DNA from: Ignavibacteriales bacterium
GTDB taxonomy: Bacteria; Bacteroidota; Ignavibacteria; Ignavibacteriales; Ignavibacteriaceae
Direction: 5' to 3'
DNA: 64,000 nt
Assembly (NCBI GenBank): GCA_020061465.1
Contig: JAGUYG010000032.1
Span: 1-64,000, forward strand
Position 1 is the first letter of the stretch; the number at the start of each line of letters is the position of its first letter. A model generated the notes under the pieces. That model was not told where the DNA came from and ran no database searches. It saw only the letters and a list, made by a program, of their open reading frames with translations. Below, in pieces: positions 8,240 to 16,849 of the stretch. The translations under genes were made by a program, and so were the position numbers.

Positions 8240-9488
8240 AAATCTTGAAATATTATCTGCTTTGGCTGAACTCAATGGCAAGTCTATTTCATCTGATTTT
8301 ATAGCAGGTGAAGAAATTGAATTAAAATTTGACACCTTTAATGGAATTTTAGAAATTATTGATAGATACTCTATTAAAAAATATGATGTTGGATCAAAAG
8401 CATTTAGAATAAATTTACGTCAATTTACTTTCCCAATATTTTACAACAAAGATGATTTTTTAACTAAAATCCCTTTGATAAAAGAACCAAACGATATAGG
8501 AATTATTAATTATAAAGAGAAAGAATATTTGTTTTTTGATAGTTTACAACAATCTACCCTAACTAATAAAGGAATAATTAAAAACTATTTTATCCCCAAT
8601 ACATATTCCTATTTAAGAATTAAGAAAATAGTTTCCTCAGATAGGATTGCGGATTATTCCAGCGATACTAATAGAGAAATAGTAATCATTTCACCGACGA
8701 AAGGAAAGTTAGAGATTGGTTATCCTATTGTCAGTGCTGATTTAGATATAAATGAAAATATTGGTTCATACGAAAAGATTTTATTAGAAAAATTAGATTC
8801 CAAAGAATTTTCAAAATTTCTTAAAAATGAATTATTCGACTTTTTGTATTCTGTTGAAAAAGAAAAAAGGCTCTTCCACTTCATTTTGAATCTAAAAACT
8901 ATTCTTGAAGCCGCAAATAGAAATTATGAAATATATTTATCCAACTTTTCATTCGATCAAATTAAAAACGAGTACGATACTCGTAAACAAAAATATTTTG
9001 ATGAACTTAGAAGTATAATTAGTAAACTGAGTGGCTATTCGATAGGGCTCCCTATATCGATTAGCGCAGCTTCATTTGCTGCTTTCAAGTCGATTGATTC
9101 ATTGCCCACTTACATTTTAATTATTTTGGCTTTTCTGATTTTTTCTATTTATTTCATATTTATGATTAGACATAACAAAGATGATTTGTCGGCTTTAAAG
9201 CAAGATTTCGAATTTGATTTTTCATCTTTGTTTAAAAAGGAGTTTTTTATTCGGAATGAGGCTGAAAAAAAATCATTTTTAGAATTGCAGAAATTATTAA
9301 ATGTAAGGATTGATAATCTATTGATAAAAATTCATGTCCTGTTTGCTATTGTAATTGTATTTCAAACAGGTCTTTTATTTATACTCTTGTTGCAAATTAA
9401 ACTGGCTTTAATAACAATTTTGATAATCTCAGGGGTAACTTTAATGATTTTCTTCTACCTTTATTTATTTAGTTCAAGAGATAAGTAA
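8232..9488 (+). CDS. Unrecognised membrane protein in the R-M operon
   Basis: I do not recognise a family. The first 270 residues are soluble and mixed helix/strand, with a Lys/Glu-rich, probably coiled stretch about 190-265. Two membrane hairpins follow: about 270-315 (LPISISAASFAAF and YILIILAFLIFSIYFIFMI) and about 365-415 (HVLFAIVIVFQTGLLFILLL and LALITILIISGVTLMIFFYLYLF), separated by a charged segment. It overlaps the upstream NdpA-like gene by eight bases and shares a TAATG with hsdS. A sensor or membrane effector attached to the restriction system is possible but is inference from layout alone. Confidence 0.7.
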   Translation: MNKNLEILSALAELNGKSISSDFIAGEEIELKFDTFNGILEIIDRYSIKKYDVGSKAFRINLRQFTFPIFYNKDDFLTKIPLIKEPNDIGIINYKEKEYLFFDSLQQSTLTNKGIIKNYFIPNTYSYLRIKKIVSSDRIADYSSDTNREIVIISPTKGKLEIGYPIVSADLDINENIGSYEKILLEKLDSKEFSKFLKNELFDFLYSVEKEKRLFHFILNLKTILEAANRNYEIYLSNFSFDQIKNEYDTRKQKYFDELRSIISKLSGYSIGLPISISAASFAAFKSIDSLPTYILIILAFLIFSIYFIFMIRHNKDDLSALKQDFEFDFSSLFKKEFFIRNEAEKKSFLELQKLLNVRIDNLLIKIHVLFAIVIVFQTGLLFILLLQIKLALITILIISGVTLMIFFYLYLFSSRDK

Positions 9489-10834
9489 TGGATGCTCTTC
9501 CCCTCAACTGGTCTTTGGTTAAAATTGGTGATGTTTGTAAAACTACTAGTGGAGGTACTCCTTCAAGAAAAAATCCCAAATACTATGATGGTAAAATTCC
9601 TTGGGTTAAATCGGGAGAATTAAACTTTAACACAATTCGTGATTCGGAAGAAAAAATAACAGCGGAAGCAATTGAGAATTCGAATGCAAAATTACTTGAA
9701 AAGGGAACTTTACTAATTGCACTTTATGGAGCCACTGTTGGTAGATTAGCATTTCTAGGTATAGAAGCTGCAACAAATCAAGCGGTCGCTGCAATATTTA
9801 CACCTAAGAACTTATCAAGCAAATTCCTTTATTGGTTTTTATTTAGTTACCGCGAAAAATTATTAAATCAAAGAATTGGTGGTGCACAGCCAAATATAAG
9901 CCAAGGGACTCTTAGAAATATTCCAATCCCACTCCCACCACTCCCCGTGCAGAAAAAAATTGTTGAGAAGTTAGAAGAACTCTTCAGCGGATTGGACAGC
10001 GGTGTCGCTTCTCTTAAAAAAGCAAAAGAACAACTGCGGTTATACCGGCAGTCGGTGCTGGCAAGTGCATTTTCAGGTCGTCTGCACCAGGATTCAACGG
10101 ATTATAAGATTAACAGGATTAAAGAAAAAAAGAAATCCAATCAATCAAAAAATCCTGTAAATCCTAATCCTGCAAATCCTCAAATCCTTACCAATCCCGG
10201 TTCAGACAATTTACCAGATGGCTGGAAATGGGTGAAGATAAGAGAGGTTGCTGAGATTATAAATGGTTATGCTTTCAAGAGTGGAGATTTTAAGAGTGAG
10301 GGCAAATATCAGGTTATTAAAATTGGGAATGTTCGCCCTGGAAATTTGAGGTTAGAGGAAAGACCTACCTTCGTGGACGATGTTGATGAAAAAGTTTTAA
10401 ATCGTTCTATACTTAAAGAGAATGATCTAATCATTAGTCTTACAGGTACAAGAAAAAAGAGAGACTATGGGTATGTTGCAATGGTGACATGTCAGAAGAA
10501 TTTATTACTTAACCAGAGACTGGCCATTATACGATTAACTAAAGAATACAATTCAAAGTTTTTTTTCTATTTATTAAGAATGGATCTATTTCTCGATCAG
10601 TTTTTTAAAAATGAAACTGGTAATGTTGGTCAAGGTAATGTTGGTATAGGTGGAATAAAGGATTCAGTGTTAGCTGTACCTTCACTATCCGAACAAACCC
10701 TAATCGTAGAAGAAATAGAAAGACGTTTTTCAGAAGCAGACAATCTTGAAAAAGCGATAGATGATAGTTTAACCAAAGCAGAAACATTAAGACAATCAAT
10801 TCTTAAACAAGCATTTGAAGGGAGGTTGGTATAA
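9488..10834 (+). CDS. hsdS: Type I R-M specificity subunit HsdS
   Basis: Recognises the bipartite DNA target for methylation and cleavage. Seen: two target-recognition domains. TRD1 starts NWSLVKIGDVCKTTSGGTPSR, and its helix is LPPLPVQKKIVEKLEELFSGLDSGVASL. TRD2 starts LPDGWKWVKIREVAEIINGYAFKSGDF and ends in LSEQTLIVEEIERRFSEADNL with the final QSILKQAFEGRLV. The first half ends in the matching LASAFSGRL. Between the halves, residues about 198-240 are coded by a GGATT-type intergenic repeat (10080-10207). It is joined by TAATG overlaps to the genes on both sides. Confidence 0.93.
   Translation: MDALPLNWSLVKIGDVCKTTSGGTPSRKNPKYYDGKIPWVKSGELNFNTIRDSEEKITAEAIENSNAKLLEKGTLLIALYGATVGRLAFLGIEAATNQAVAAIFTPKNLSSKFLYWFLFSYREKLLNQRIGGAQPNISQGTLRNIPIPLPPLPVQKKIVEKLEELFSGLDSGVASLKKAKEQLRLYRQSVLASAFSGRLHQDSTDYKINRIKEKKKSNQSKNPVNPNPANPQILTNPGSDNLPDGWKWVKIREVAEIINGYAFKSGDFKSEGKYQVIKIGNVRPGNLRLEERPTFVDDVDEKVLNRSILKENDLIISLTGTRKKRDYGYVAMVTCQKNLLLNQRLAIIRLTKEYNSKFFFYLLRMDLFLDQFFKNETGNVGQGNVGIGGIKDSVLAVPSLSEQTLIVEEIERRFSEADNLEKAIDDSLTKAETLRQSILKQAFEGRLV
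10080..10207. repeat. GGATT-type inverted repeat inside hsdS, read in frame
   Basis: The left end GTCTGCACCAGGATTC and the right end AATCCCGGTTCAGACA match the ends of the repeats at 6480-6671 and 7050-7147. Inside are GGATT units on the left and AATCC units on the right. Read as protein it gives a hydrophilic Lys/Asn/Pro segment containing KNPVNPNPANPQ, a plausible flexible linker. The repeat lies between the GRL that closes the first recognition half and the LPDGWKW that opens the second. Confidence 0.85.
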
Positions 10835-11397
10835 TGCATAAACCTTTGCCACCCACACCATTTTACTATAATCCAAAACAAGTAAAAGCTATAGTGCTTG
10901 GTGCTGATCCAAGCAACTTTACAGACAAGGGTAAAACAAGAAGATTAACTAAAGCTTTTGGTATTGGTGACGGTGATTCAAGGTATTTTCAAGGCATTCT
11001 GAAAAATCTAAAAGAAGTTGGCCTTGGATTGGAAGATATTTATGTTGATAATATTATTCAGAATTATCTAGAGTCAGAGACATCCAATAATAAAGATTGG
11101 TATAAAATTGCTGAAACAAATATCCCTTTGCTCAAAGGACGACTTGATAAATTAGATAAATCGAGGGAAATACCAGTTCTATTAACTGCCGAAAAGATTT
11201 ATAAGGTACTCCTAAACGATGATATAAAAAGAAAGAAAGCATCAGAATTATATTCTAAAGAATCATCTATACCCATATCGTCATTGGAAAATAAACTGCG
11301 CCGTCCTCTGATTCCTTTTTTCAGAAATAAAGATTATTCTTTAAGCAATCAAGAACTATACAAACAAAAATTAAGTAAAATATTTAACGAGAAATGA
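10834..11397 (+). CDS. UDG-superfamily-like protein between hsdS and hsdM
   Basis: A 187-residue protein beginning with VKAIVLGADPSNFTD (GADPS at residues 23-27), which resembles the first motif of uracil-DNA glycosylases. DIYVDNIIQNYLE and a following PVLLTAEKIYKVLL fit the next two core strands. At the C-terminus, where the family has an HPS catalytic loop, there is RRPLIPFFRNKDYSLSNQ with no histidine. So the fold is suggested but classical uracil excision may be lost or altered. It overlaps hsdS by one base and hsdM by four, which ties it to the restriction system. The assignment is tentative. Confidence 0.5.
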   Translation: MHKPLPPTPFYYNPKQVKAIVLGADPSNFTDKGKTRRLTKAFGIGDGDSRYFQGILKNLKEVGLGLEDIYVDNIIQNYLESETSNNKDWYKIAETNIPLLKGRLDKLDKSREIPVLLTAEKIYKVLLNDDIKRKKASELYSKESSIPISSLENKLRRPLIPFFRNKDYSLSNQELYKQKLSKIFNEK

Positions 11398-12857
11398 CAA
11401 CAGCATCAATAGTTCAGCGTGTTTGGAATTACTGCCACACCTTAAGAGATGACGGTGTAAGCTACGGCGATTATGTAGAGCAGCTTACATATCTTCTCTT
11501 TCTTAAAATGGCGGATGAATATTCTAAACCACCGTATAACAGAGATATACAAATTCCTAAAAAGTTTAATTGGGAAAGTCTGCAAAACAAAAGCGGTGCA
11601 GAGCTTGAAGTGCATTACATCAAAATTCTTAATGAGCTTGGCAAAGAAAAGGGAATGATCGGTGAAATATTTTTTAAAGCTCAAAACAAAATTCAAGATC
11701 CGGCAAAGCTTTATAAGCTTATTCAATTGATTGACGATGAGAATTGGGTTATACTCGGAGCGGATGTAAAAGGCGATATTTATGAAGGGCTTCTTGAAAA
11801 AAATGCCGAGGATACAAAATCCGGTGCGGGACAATACTTTACCCCGCGTGCACTAATTAAAGCAATGGTCGAATGCATCAGACCGGAACCGAAAAAAACA
11901 ATTGCTGATCCAGCTTGTGGTACCGGTGGATTCTTTCTAGCAGCTTATGATTTTATTTCCGATGAAAAGAAATTCACATTAGATAAATCGGAAAAAGAAT
12001 TTCTCAAATTCAAAACTTTCCGCGGCTGGGAAATTGTACCAAATGCGGCACGGCTCTGTCTGATGAATTTATATCTTCATAACATCGGAGATTTAAACAG
12101 CGAACCGCCAATTGACAGAGCAGACAGTTTACTTGCATCGCCCTCACAGAAATTTGATTATGTGTTAACTAATCCGCCCTTTGGTAAAAAGAGCAGTATA
12201 ACAGTTACGAATGAAAACGGAACACAAAGCAGAGAAACACTTACTTATGAAAGACAGGATTTCTGGACAACAACATCGAACAAGCAATTAAATTTTGTTC
12301 AGCACGTACGTTCAATGTTAAAAGCGGATGGAAAAGCCGCCGTAGTTGTTCCTGATAACGTTTTATTTGAAGGCGGAGCGGGTGAGACAGTTAGAAAAGA
12401 ATTATTGAAGAGCACAGATCTTCACACAATACTGAGATTGCCGACGGGGATATTCTATGCACAGGGAGTAAAAGCAAATGTTATTTTCTTTGATAACAAA
12501 CCGGCAGCTAAAACTCCCTGGACAAAGGAAGTCTGGATTTATGATCTTCGCACAAACATACATTTCACATTAAAAACACAGCAAATGAAGTACGATGATT
12601 TGAAAGATTTTATTGAGTGCTACAATCCGAATAACAGATTCAAGAGGAAAGAGACAGAACGGTTCAAGAAATTCACTTACGATGAAATCATTGCAAGAGA
12701 TAAAACCAATCTTGATATTTTCTGGTTGAAAGACGAAAGTCTGGGTGATATGGAAAACCTACCTGCTCCGGATGTACTTGCATTAGAAATAATTGAAAAT
12801 GTTGAAGCTGGATTAGCAAGCTTTAAGGAGATTGTTGAAGGATTGAACGGGAAATGA
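11394..12857 (+). CDS. hsdM: Type I R-M methyltransferase subunit HsdM
   Basis: An N6-adenine DNA methyltransferase that with HsdS marks the host DNA. Seen: the N-terminal helical domain with RDDGVSYGDYVEQLTYLLFLKMADE; GQYFTPRALIKAMVECI; SAM motif I ADPACGTGGFFLAAY near residue 175; catalytic motif IV TNPPFG near 260; and the later VVPDNVLFEGGAGETVRKELL and LPTGIFYAQGVKANVIFF blocks. Length (487) is normal. It starts in a four-base ATGA overlap with the UDG-like gene. It is the last gene of the restriction operon. Confidence 0.95.
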   Translation: MTTASIVQRVWNYCHTLRDDGVSYGDYVEQLTYLLFLKMADEYSKPPYNRDIQIPKKFNWESLQNKSGAELEVHYIKILNELGKEKGMIGEIFFKAQNKIQDPAKLYKLIQLIDDENWVILGADVKGDIYEGLLEKNAEDTKSGAGQYFTPRALIKAMVECIRPEPKKTIADPACGTGGFFLAAYDFISDEKKFTLDKSEKEFLKFKTFRGWEIVPNAARLCLMNLYLHNIGDLNSEPPIDRADSLLASPSQKFDYVLTNPPFGKKSSITVTNENGTQSRETLTYERQDFWTTTSNKQLNFVQHVRSMLKADGKAAVVVPDNVLFEGGAGETVRKELLKSTDLHTILRLPTGIFYAQGVKANVIFFDNKPAAKTPWTKEVWIYDLRTNIHFTLKTQQMKYDDLKDFIECYNPNNRFKRKETERFKKFTYDEIIARDKTNLDIFWLKDESLGDMENLPAPDVLALEIIENVEAGLASFKEIVEGLNGK

Positions 12858-12989
12858 ATATAATATCACAGCACCTAATGCAGCCTGGAGTTAAAAGAAG
12901 CTGTCTATATTATATTACATAAGCTGATTTGTTAATCAAAAATTAAACATAAATTAAATCAGCAAATCAGCGCTGTTCAAACTAAATTA

Positions 12990-13093
12990 AGTTACTCAAG
13001 TTGACCGTTTAAAATGGAAACCGTTTTATCCGAAGGATCCTATGGAACTGTTTTTGATTCATAAAAAACTCAAGAGTTCAACTTGAGTTAAGT
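12990..13093. repeat. TIR element with ACTCAAGTTGA ends
   Basis: The left end TTACTCAAGTTGA (12992-13004) is mirrored by TCAACTTGAGTTAA (13078-13091). The middle carries a GGATCC unit (CCGAAGGATCCTATGG, about 13030-13044) of the dispersed family. Just upstream, GCTGATTTG (12923-12931) and CAAATCAGC (12963-12971) form another stem. The 12858-13118 gap holds no gene; it separates hsdM from the convergent recQ. Confidence 0.65.
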
Positions 13094-13118
13094 TATTGTT
13101 AGTAAAGTAATTAACAAT

Positions 13119-15281
13119 TTATTTTTTTTGATCGCACAAATAGATCATTTTTAAAAGCTGCAGGTCGGTGTAGGAAATTTTCTCGTTAAATTTTTGATAG
13201 ATAACACTCAGTTTTTGAACCCCTTCTGTTTTAAATACTTCGAATACTTTTTGATGATGCTCCTTCGGCAGAGTTATTAAATTAAATAGACCGTCAGTTC
13301 TTATTTTGTTTCCGAGATTAGTATACCTCGCCAAATTATTTATGATGGTCTGCTGCGTAACATTATGCTTTGTTGCAAGCCTGTCGATTGATTCACCATT
13401 ATTATAAGCTTCGCTCACGAGCATGAAACGGCGTTTCTGTCCGTTTCTTGTAGTGCCCGCACTAATGGCAGTCGGTCTTGGTGTGTTAATATTATTTTTA
13501 GCACAATAATTTTTAATTAGCGGCAAGAATATCATGCCATAACTTTCGTACTTTCTGTTGCCCACTCCGTTGATCTTTAAAAAACTTTCTTTATCCGTCG
13601 GATAATAAACAGCCATCTCGATTAAGGACTTATCAGAAAAAATTACATAAGGAGGAATATTTTTTTGTTCGGCAATCAATTTGCGTTTAGTTCGTAATAA
13701 TTCAAAAAGCGATTCGTCGTATGTTCGCTCGGCAGGTTTTAGTTTAGCCGCTGCTGGTTCTTTTACTTTCAGCCAACCGTAAACTTTTGAATTCCGTAAG
13801 AGCACATCGTAGGCTTTTTGAGTCAATTTTAAACTGCCAAACTCTATATCTCTTAGTATAAGATCCTTATTCAGAAACTGACGTGCGAGCAAATGCCACT
13901 GCTTCTTATCGAATTCTTTCCCGATTCCGTACACCGATAAATTTTGATGACGGTTTCCAAAAATCTTATCCGATTCAGCACCAAGAAGCACATCGATAAT
14001 ATAGTTTGCACCGAAAATTTCTCCCGTTCGTTTTACAGCCGATAAAAATTTTTGCGCGGGAATGGTAATGTCGATTATTTCTTTACCGTCGGTCAGGCAA
14101 TTATCACAAATGCCGCAATTATCAATGTTATATTTCTCGCCGAAATAATTTATTAACGGGATACGGCGGCACACCTCTGCTTCGGCATATTTAACCATTG
14201 CATCAAGGTGCATTTGCGCTGACAATCTTTCTTTATCATCTTCTTTTTGATCGATAAAATAATTAATCTTTGCTATGTCGGAGTAACTAAACAACAGCAA
14301 ACAATCGGACCTTAATCCGTCGCGCCCGGATCTGCCTATTTCCTGATAATAAGATTCAATATTCTTCGGAAGATCATGATGGAGGACAAATCTTACATTT
14401 GATTTATTTATTCCCATGCCAAAAGCTATTGTGGCAATTATTATTTGCACTTCATCCTTTATGAATAAATCCTGGTTGGTATTTCGTTCTTCATCCGATA
14501 AACCGGCGTGGTATGGTTTTGTTGAAAAGCCCAAACGTGAAAGAGACTCATGCAGTGTATCAACCTGCTTTCTTGAAAAGCAATAGATTATTCCCGATTG
14601 ATTTTTATGTTCGTCTAAAAAGTTTACAGTCTGTTCAAACGGATTTCTTTTTGGAATTACCCTGATGAATAAATTTTCCCGGTTAAAGCTTGCAATAAAT
14701 TTTTGCGGGGAACGCATATTTAAATTCTTTATAATATCGGTTTGAACGCGCGGTGTTGCAGTAGCAGTTAAGGCAATACAAACAGCCGAAGGAAATTTAC
14801 TTCTGAATGTTCCAAGCTGCCTGTAATCTTTTCTGAAATCATGTCCCCATTCCGATATGCAATGTGCTTCATCGACGGTTATACAATCAAGCTTAACTTT
14901 GCTTAGAAGATTCCCGATATCATCTTTCACTAAAGATTCCGGAGCCAAATAAAGAAGCTTTGCCTTGTTGTTTTTTACATTTTGAATATTAATTGCATAC
15001 TCTGCTGGGGAAAGCGAACTATTTAATAATGCGGCTTCAACCCCTGCCTGCCTTAATTGTTCAACCTGGTCTTTCATCAAAGAAATTAATGGAGATATCA
15101 CTACTGTTAAACCATCGAAAATAAGTGCAGGTATTTGATAGCAAAGTGATTTACCGCCTCCGGTTGGCATTACAACAAGCGAATCGTTTTTATTTAAAAT
15201 GTTTTCGATTATCTCTTTTTGTAAAGGACGGAATGAATCGTAACCGAAGGTGCTTTTAAGAATCGATTTAGCTTTATCCAT
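13119..15281 (-). CDS. recQ: ATP-dependent DNA helicase RecQ
   Basis: A 3'-5' helicase for recombination and fork repair. Seen: motif 0 FGYDSFRPLQKEII, Walker A MPTGGGKSLCYQ, the DEAH box TVDEAHCISEWGHDFR with the RecQ aromatic loop, ALTATATPRV, and QEIGRSGRDGL. The RQC zinc site has four cysteines (CRR, CGICDNC). The winged helix and an HRDC domain (YPTDKESFLKINGVGNRKYESYG) follow. The last 110 residues form the additional helix-turn-helix tail seen in Bacteroidota RecQ (RRFMLVSEAYNNGESIDRLATKHNVTQQ). Length is 720. It runs convergent with the R-M operon. Confidence 0.95.
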   Translation of the reverse strand: MDKAKSILKSTFGYDSFRPLQKEIIENILNKNDSLVVMPTGGGKSLCYQIPALIFDGLTVVISPLISLMKDQVEQLRQAGVEAALLNSSLSPAEYAINIQNVKNNKAKLLYLAPESLVKDDIGNLLSKVKLDCITVDEAHCISEWGHDFRKDYRQLGTFRSKFPSAVCIALTATATPRVQTDIIKNLNMRSPQKFIASFNRENLFIRVIPKRNPFEQTVNFLDEHKNQSGIIYCFSRKQVDTLHESLSRLGFSTKPYHAGLSDEERNTNQDLFIKDEVQIIIATIAFGMGINKSNVRFVLHHDLPKNIESYYQEIGRSGRDGLRSDCLLLFSYSDIAKINYFIDQKEDDKERLSAQMHLDAMVKYAEAEVCRRIPLINYFGEKYNIDNCGICDNCLTDGKEIIDITIPAQKFLSAVKRTGEIFGANYIIDVLLGAESDKIFGNRHQNLSVYGIGKEFDKKQWHLLARQFLNKDLILRDIEFGSLKLTQKAYDVLLRNSKVYGWLKVKEPAAAKLKPAERTYDESLFELLRTKRKLIAEQKNIPPYVIFSDKSLIEMAVYYPTDKESFLKINGVGNRKYESYGMIFLPLIKNYCAKNNINTPRPTAISAGTTRNGQKRRFMLVSEAYNNGESIDRLATKHNVTQQTIINNLARYTNLGNKIRTDGLFNLITLPKEHHQKVFEVFKTEGVQKLSVIYQKFNEKISYTDLQLLKMIYLCDQKK

Positions 15282-15700
15282 TATTGCCTTGATTGGGTAG
15301 TGCGGTTCTTCCTAATTAAAATGTTATATCCGGCATGAAAAATAAAAAATGTTTGAAAGAAAATTACAACTTGCGGTAAATTTTATCCAATTTGTAATTG
15401 CTGTCAAAAAGACTGTTAGCCAGAAGTTTTCACACGATCTCGATCCTTCGAGAACCAAAGGTCGGCAGATAAATTTTGTAATTGGAGAGAATTTTTCGCA
15501 GGAAAACTTACATATACGAAGCCTTGCCCGCCAAAGCCTTGTATGGTGTGGGCAGACGTTTTGACAAAGTTAGACTCACTAGAAATAAAACCTTTTTATT
15601 CCTATTTTTTGACGAACATCTACTTTACAAGTTGACCAACTATTGTTAAAGTATCGTCAGTGAAGAAAGCGTGGAATAGTTAAAGAGTAAAAACCTATTC
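15282..15700. other. Intergenic region without a supportable gene
   Basis: Between the divergent side of recQ and the 3' end of the SagB-type gene. It contains a CGATCCTTCGAGAACCAAAGGTCGG unit that resembles the dispersed GGATC/TTCGG repeats, and ACAAGTTGACC near 15628, part of the ACTCAAGTTGA end motif. A 71-codon frame at 15349-15564 crosses these repeats and has no recognisable protein pattern, so it is not called. Confidence 0.5.
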
Positions 15701-16408
15701 TTATTTTAATTTTCCCACAGGCATTATGTATAAAGGTGTCTCTTTAGAAGGCAGTTTCAATTCTTTTCGTAGATCATCGTCTCTAAAGGCACCTACAACT
15801 ACAGTCCCAAGTTTAAGGGAGACAGCTTGTAAAAAAACATTTTGTGCAGCATGTCCCGCCTCCATGTGGGTGTATCTGATTCCACGTTCACCATACTTGA
15901 ATTTTATTCGATCATAAACTCCCGCTATAACTATATTAACCGCGGCTTGATTTATACAAGATTGACCTAAAGCTGCTGAGGAAATATTTTTCTTAACATC
16001 CCTCGCAATTTTTTTCGAAAGAGAATGTGTGTGTGGATCGTATCTATAAAAACCGGGATCTAAATTTTTTACATTCGATACTGCGGCGTAAACTTCCAAA
16101 CCATATAACGCACCCGCGGATGGTGCAGTACGCTTTCCTTCTTTATCTGTGATGCCCTGTGCAGCCCACAACAATTGAGAAAGCTGTTCGAGTGACAGCG
16201 GTTCATTTTTATATTCCCGGATTGATCTTCGTTTAAGTAAGGCTTCTTCAATCGTTGTTGAACTGCTAAAAACGGGGGAGGGAAGTTTTATCATTTCACT
16301 TTGTAATAAATCGCTGCTGCGGTGATTTGAAGATGCCGAGCTTAGTTTAAGCAGCAAAAAGCCGAGAAAGAAGAAAGGTAAAAATGTTAGTAAGAATAAA
16401 TTTTGCAT
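15701..16408 (-). CDS. SagB/ThcOx-type nitroreductase-fold oxidoreductase
   Basis: An FMN-dependent nitroreductase-fold enzyme. Seen: RRSIREYKNEPLSLEQLSQLLWAAQGIT, then the FMN-binding TAPSAGALYGLEVY, GQSCINQAAVNIVIAG, and MEAGHAAQNVFLQAVSLKLGTVVVGAF. The C-terminal PLYIMPVGKLK is typical. The family includes azoline oxidases of peptide clusters and simple free enzymes. No YcaO or precursor gene lies nearby, so a RiPP role is unsupported. A hydrophobic N-terminus (residues 2-25) suggests a membrane anchor or signal peptide. Confidence 0.85.
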   Translation of the reverse strand: MQNLFLLTFLPFFFLGFLLLKLSSASSNHRSSDLLQSEMIKLPSPVFSSSTTIEEALLKRRSIREYKNEPLSLEQLSQLLWAAQGITDKEGKRTAPSAGALYGLEVYAAVSNVKNLDPGFYRYDPHTHSLSKKIARDVKKNISSAALGQSCINQAAVNIVIAGVYDRIKFKYGERGIRYTHMEAGHAAQNVFLQAVSLKLGTVVVGAFRDDDLRKELKLPSKETPLYIMPVGKLK

Positions 16409-16849
16409 GGCGATCCCCTCTCTGTTAAGTAATAAACTATTTTCTGTTGATTATATAATATTTTTTTGTGAAATAATAAAGTTAATTGTGAGCCTCATGT
16501 AAAGTTTGATGAAAATTTTTTCATCGGTTAAATTGATAAATATGTCACTCCTAACGGAGTTTGGAGTTGTGTGGGTGTAACCTTTTGACTATAATTATTT
16601 CACTCCTAAAGGAGTTCAAGAATGGACTGGAGCGTTTTTTTTTCTATAATTATGTCATTCCTAACAAAATTAAAAATTAAAGGTAAAAGGCAAGAAGATT
16701 TCGGCACATTCTTATATTGTTTGAAAATATTTACATGATTTTTTCTCACGAAGGAAATCTAATTCAAATCACACGATTATATCAGAGTCTTTTTTATTTT
16801 TACAGCATCAAACTGCTTAATCTATCTTTACAAATGAAGGAGTTAATAA
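16409..16849. repeat. Intergenic region with three CACTCCTAACGGAGT-type repeats
   Basis: Three spaced direct repeats: ATATGTCACTCCTAACGGAGTT (about 16540-16562), AATTATTTCACTCCTAAAGGAGTTC (about 16595-16619) and AATTATGTCATTCCTAAC (about 16655-16672). The first two contain an inverted repeat ACTCC/GGAGT. Spacing is uneven and unit sequence varies, so it is not a CRISPR. No gene is visible. GAAGGAG at about 16835-16841 serves the next gene. Confidence 0.5.

Noticed and set aside
15349-15564. A 71-codon open frame between recQ and the SagB-type gene
   Set aside because: It runs through repeat-like sequence, shows no recognised motif, and lacks a good start signal.
15701-16408. A SagB-based RiPP cluster
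   Set aside because: No YcaO, precursor or transporter gene is adjacent; the enzyme alone does not support it.
16535-16675. A possible CRISPR array of CACTCCTAACGGAGT units
   Set aside because: Only three degenerate units with unequal spacing and no cas genes.
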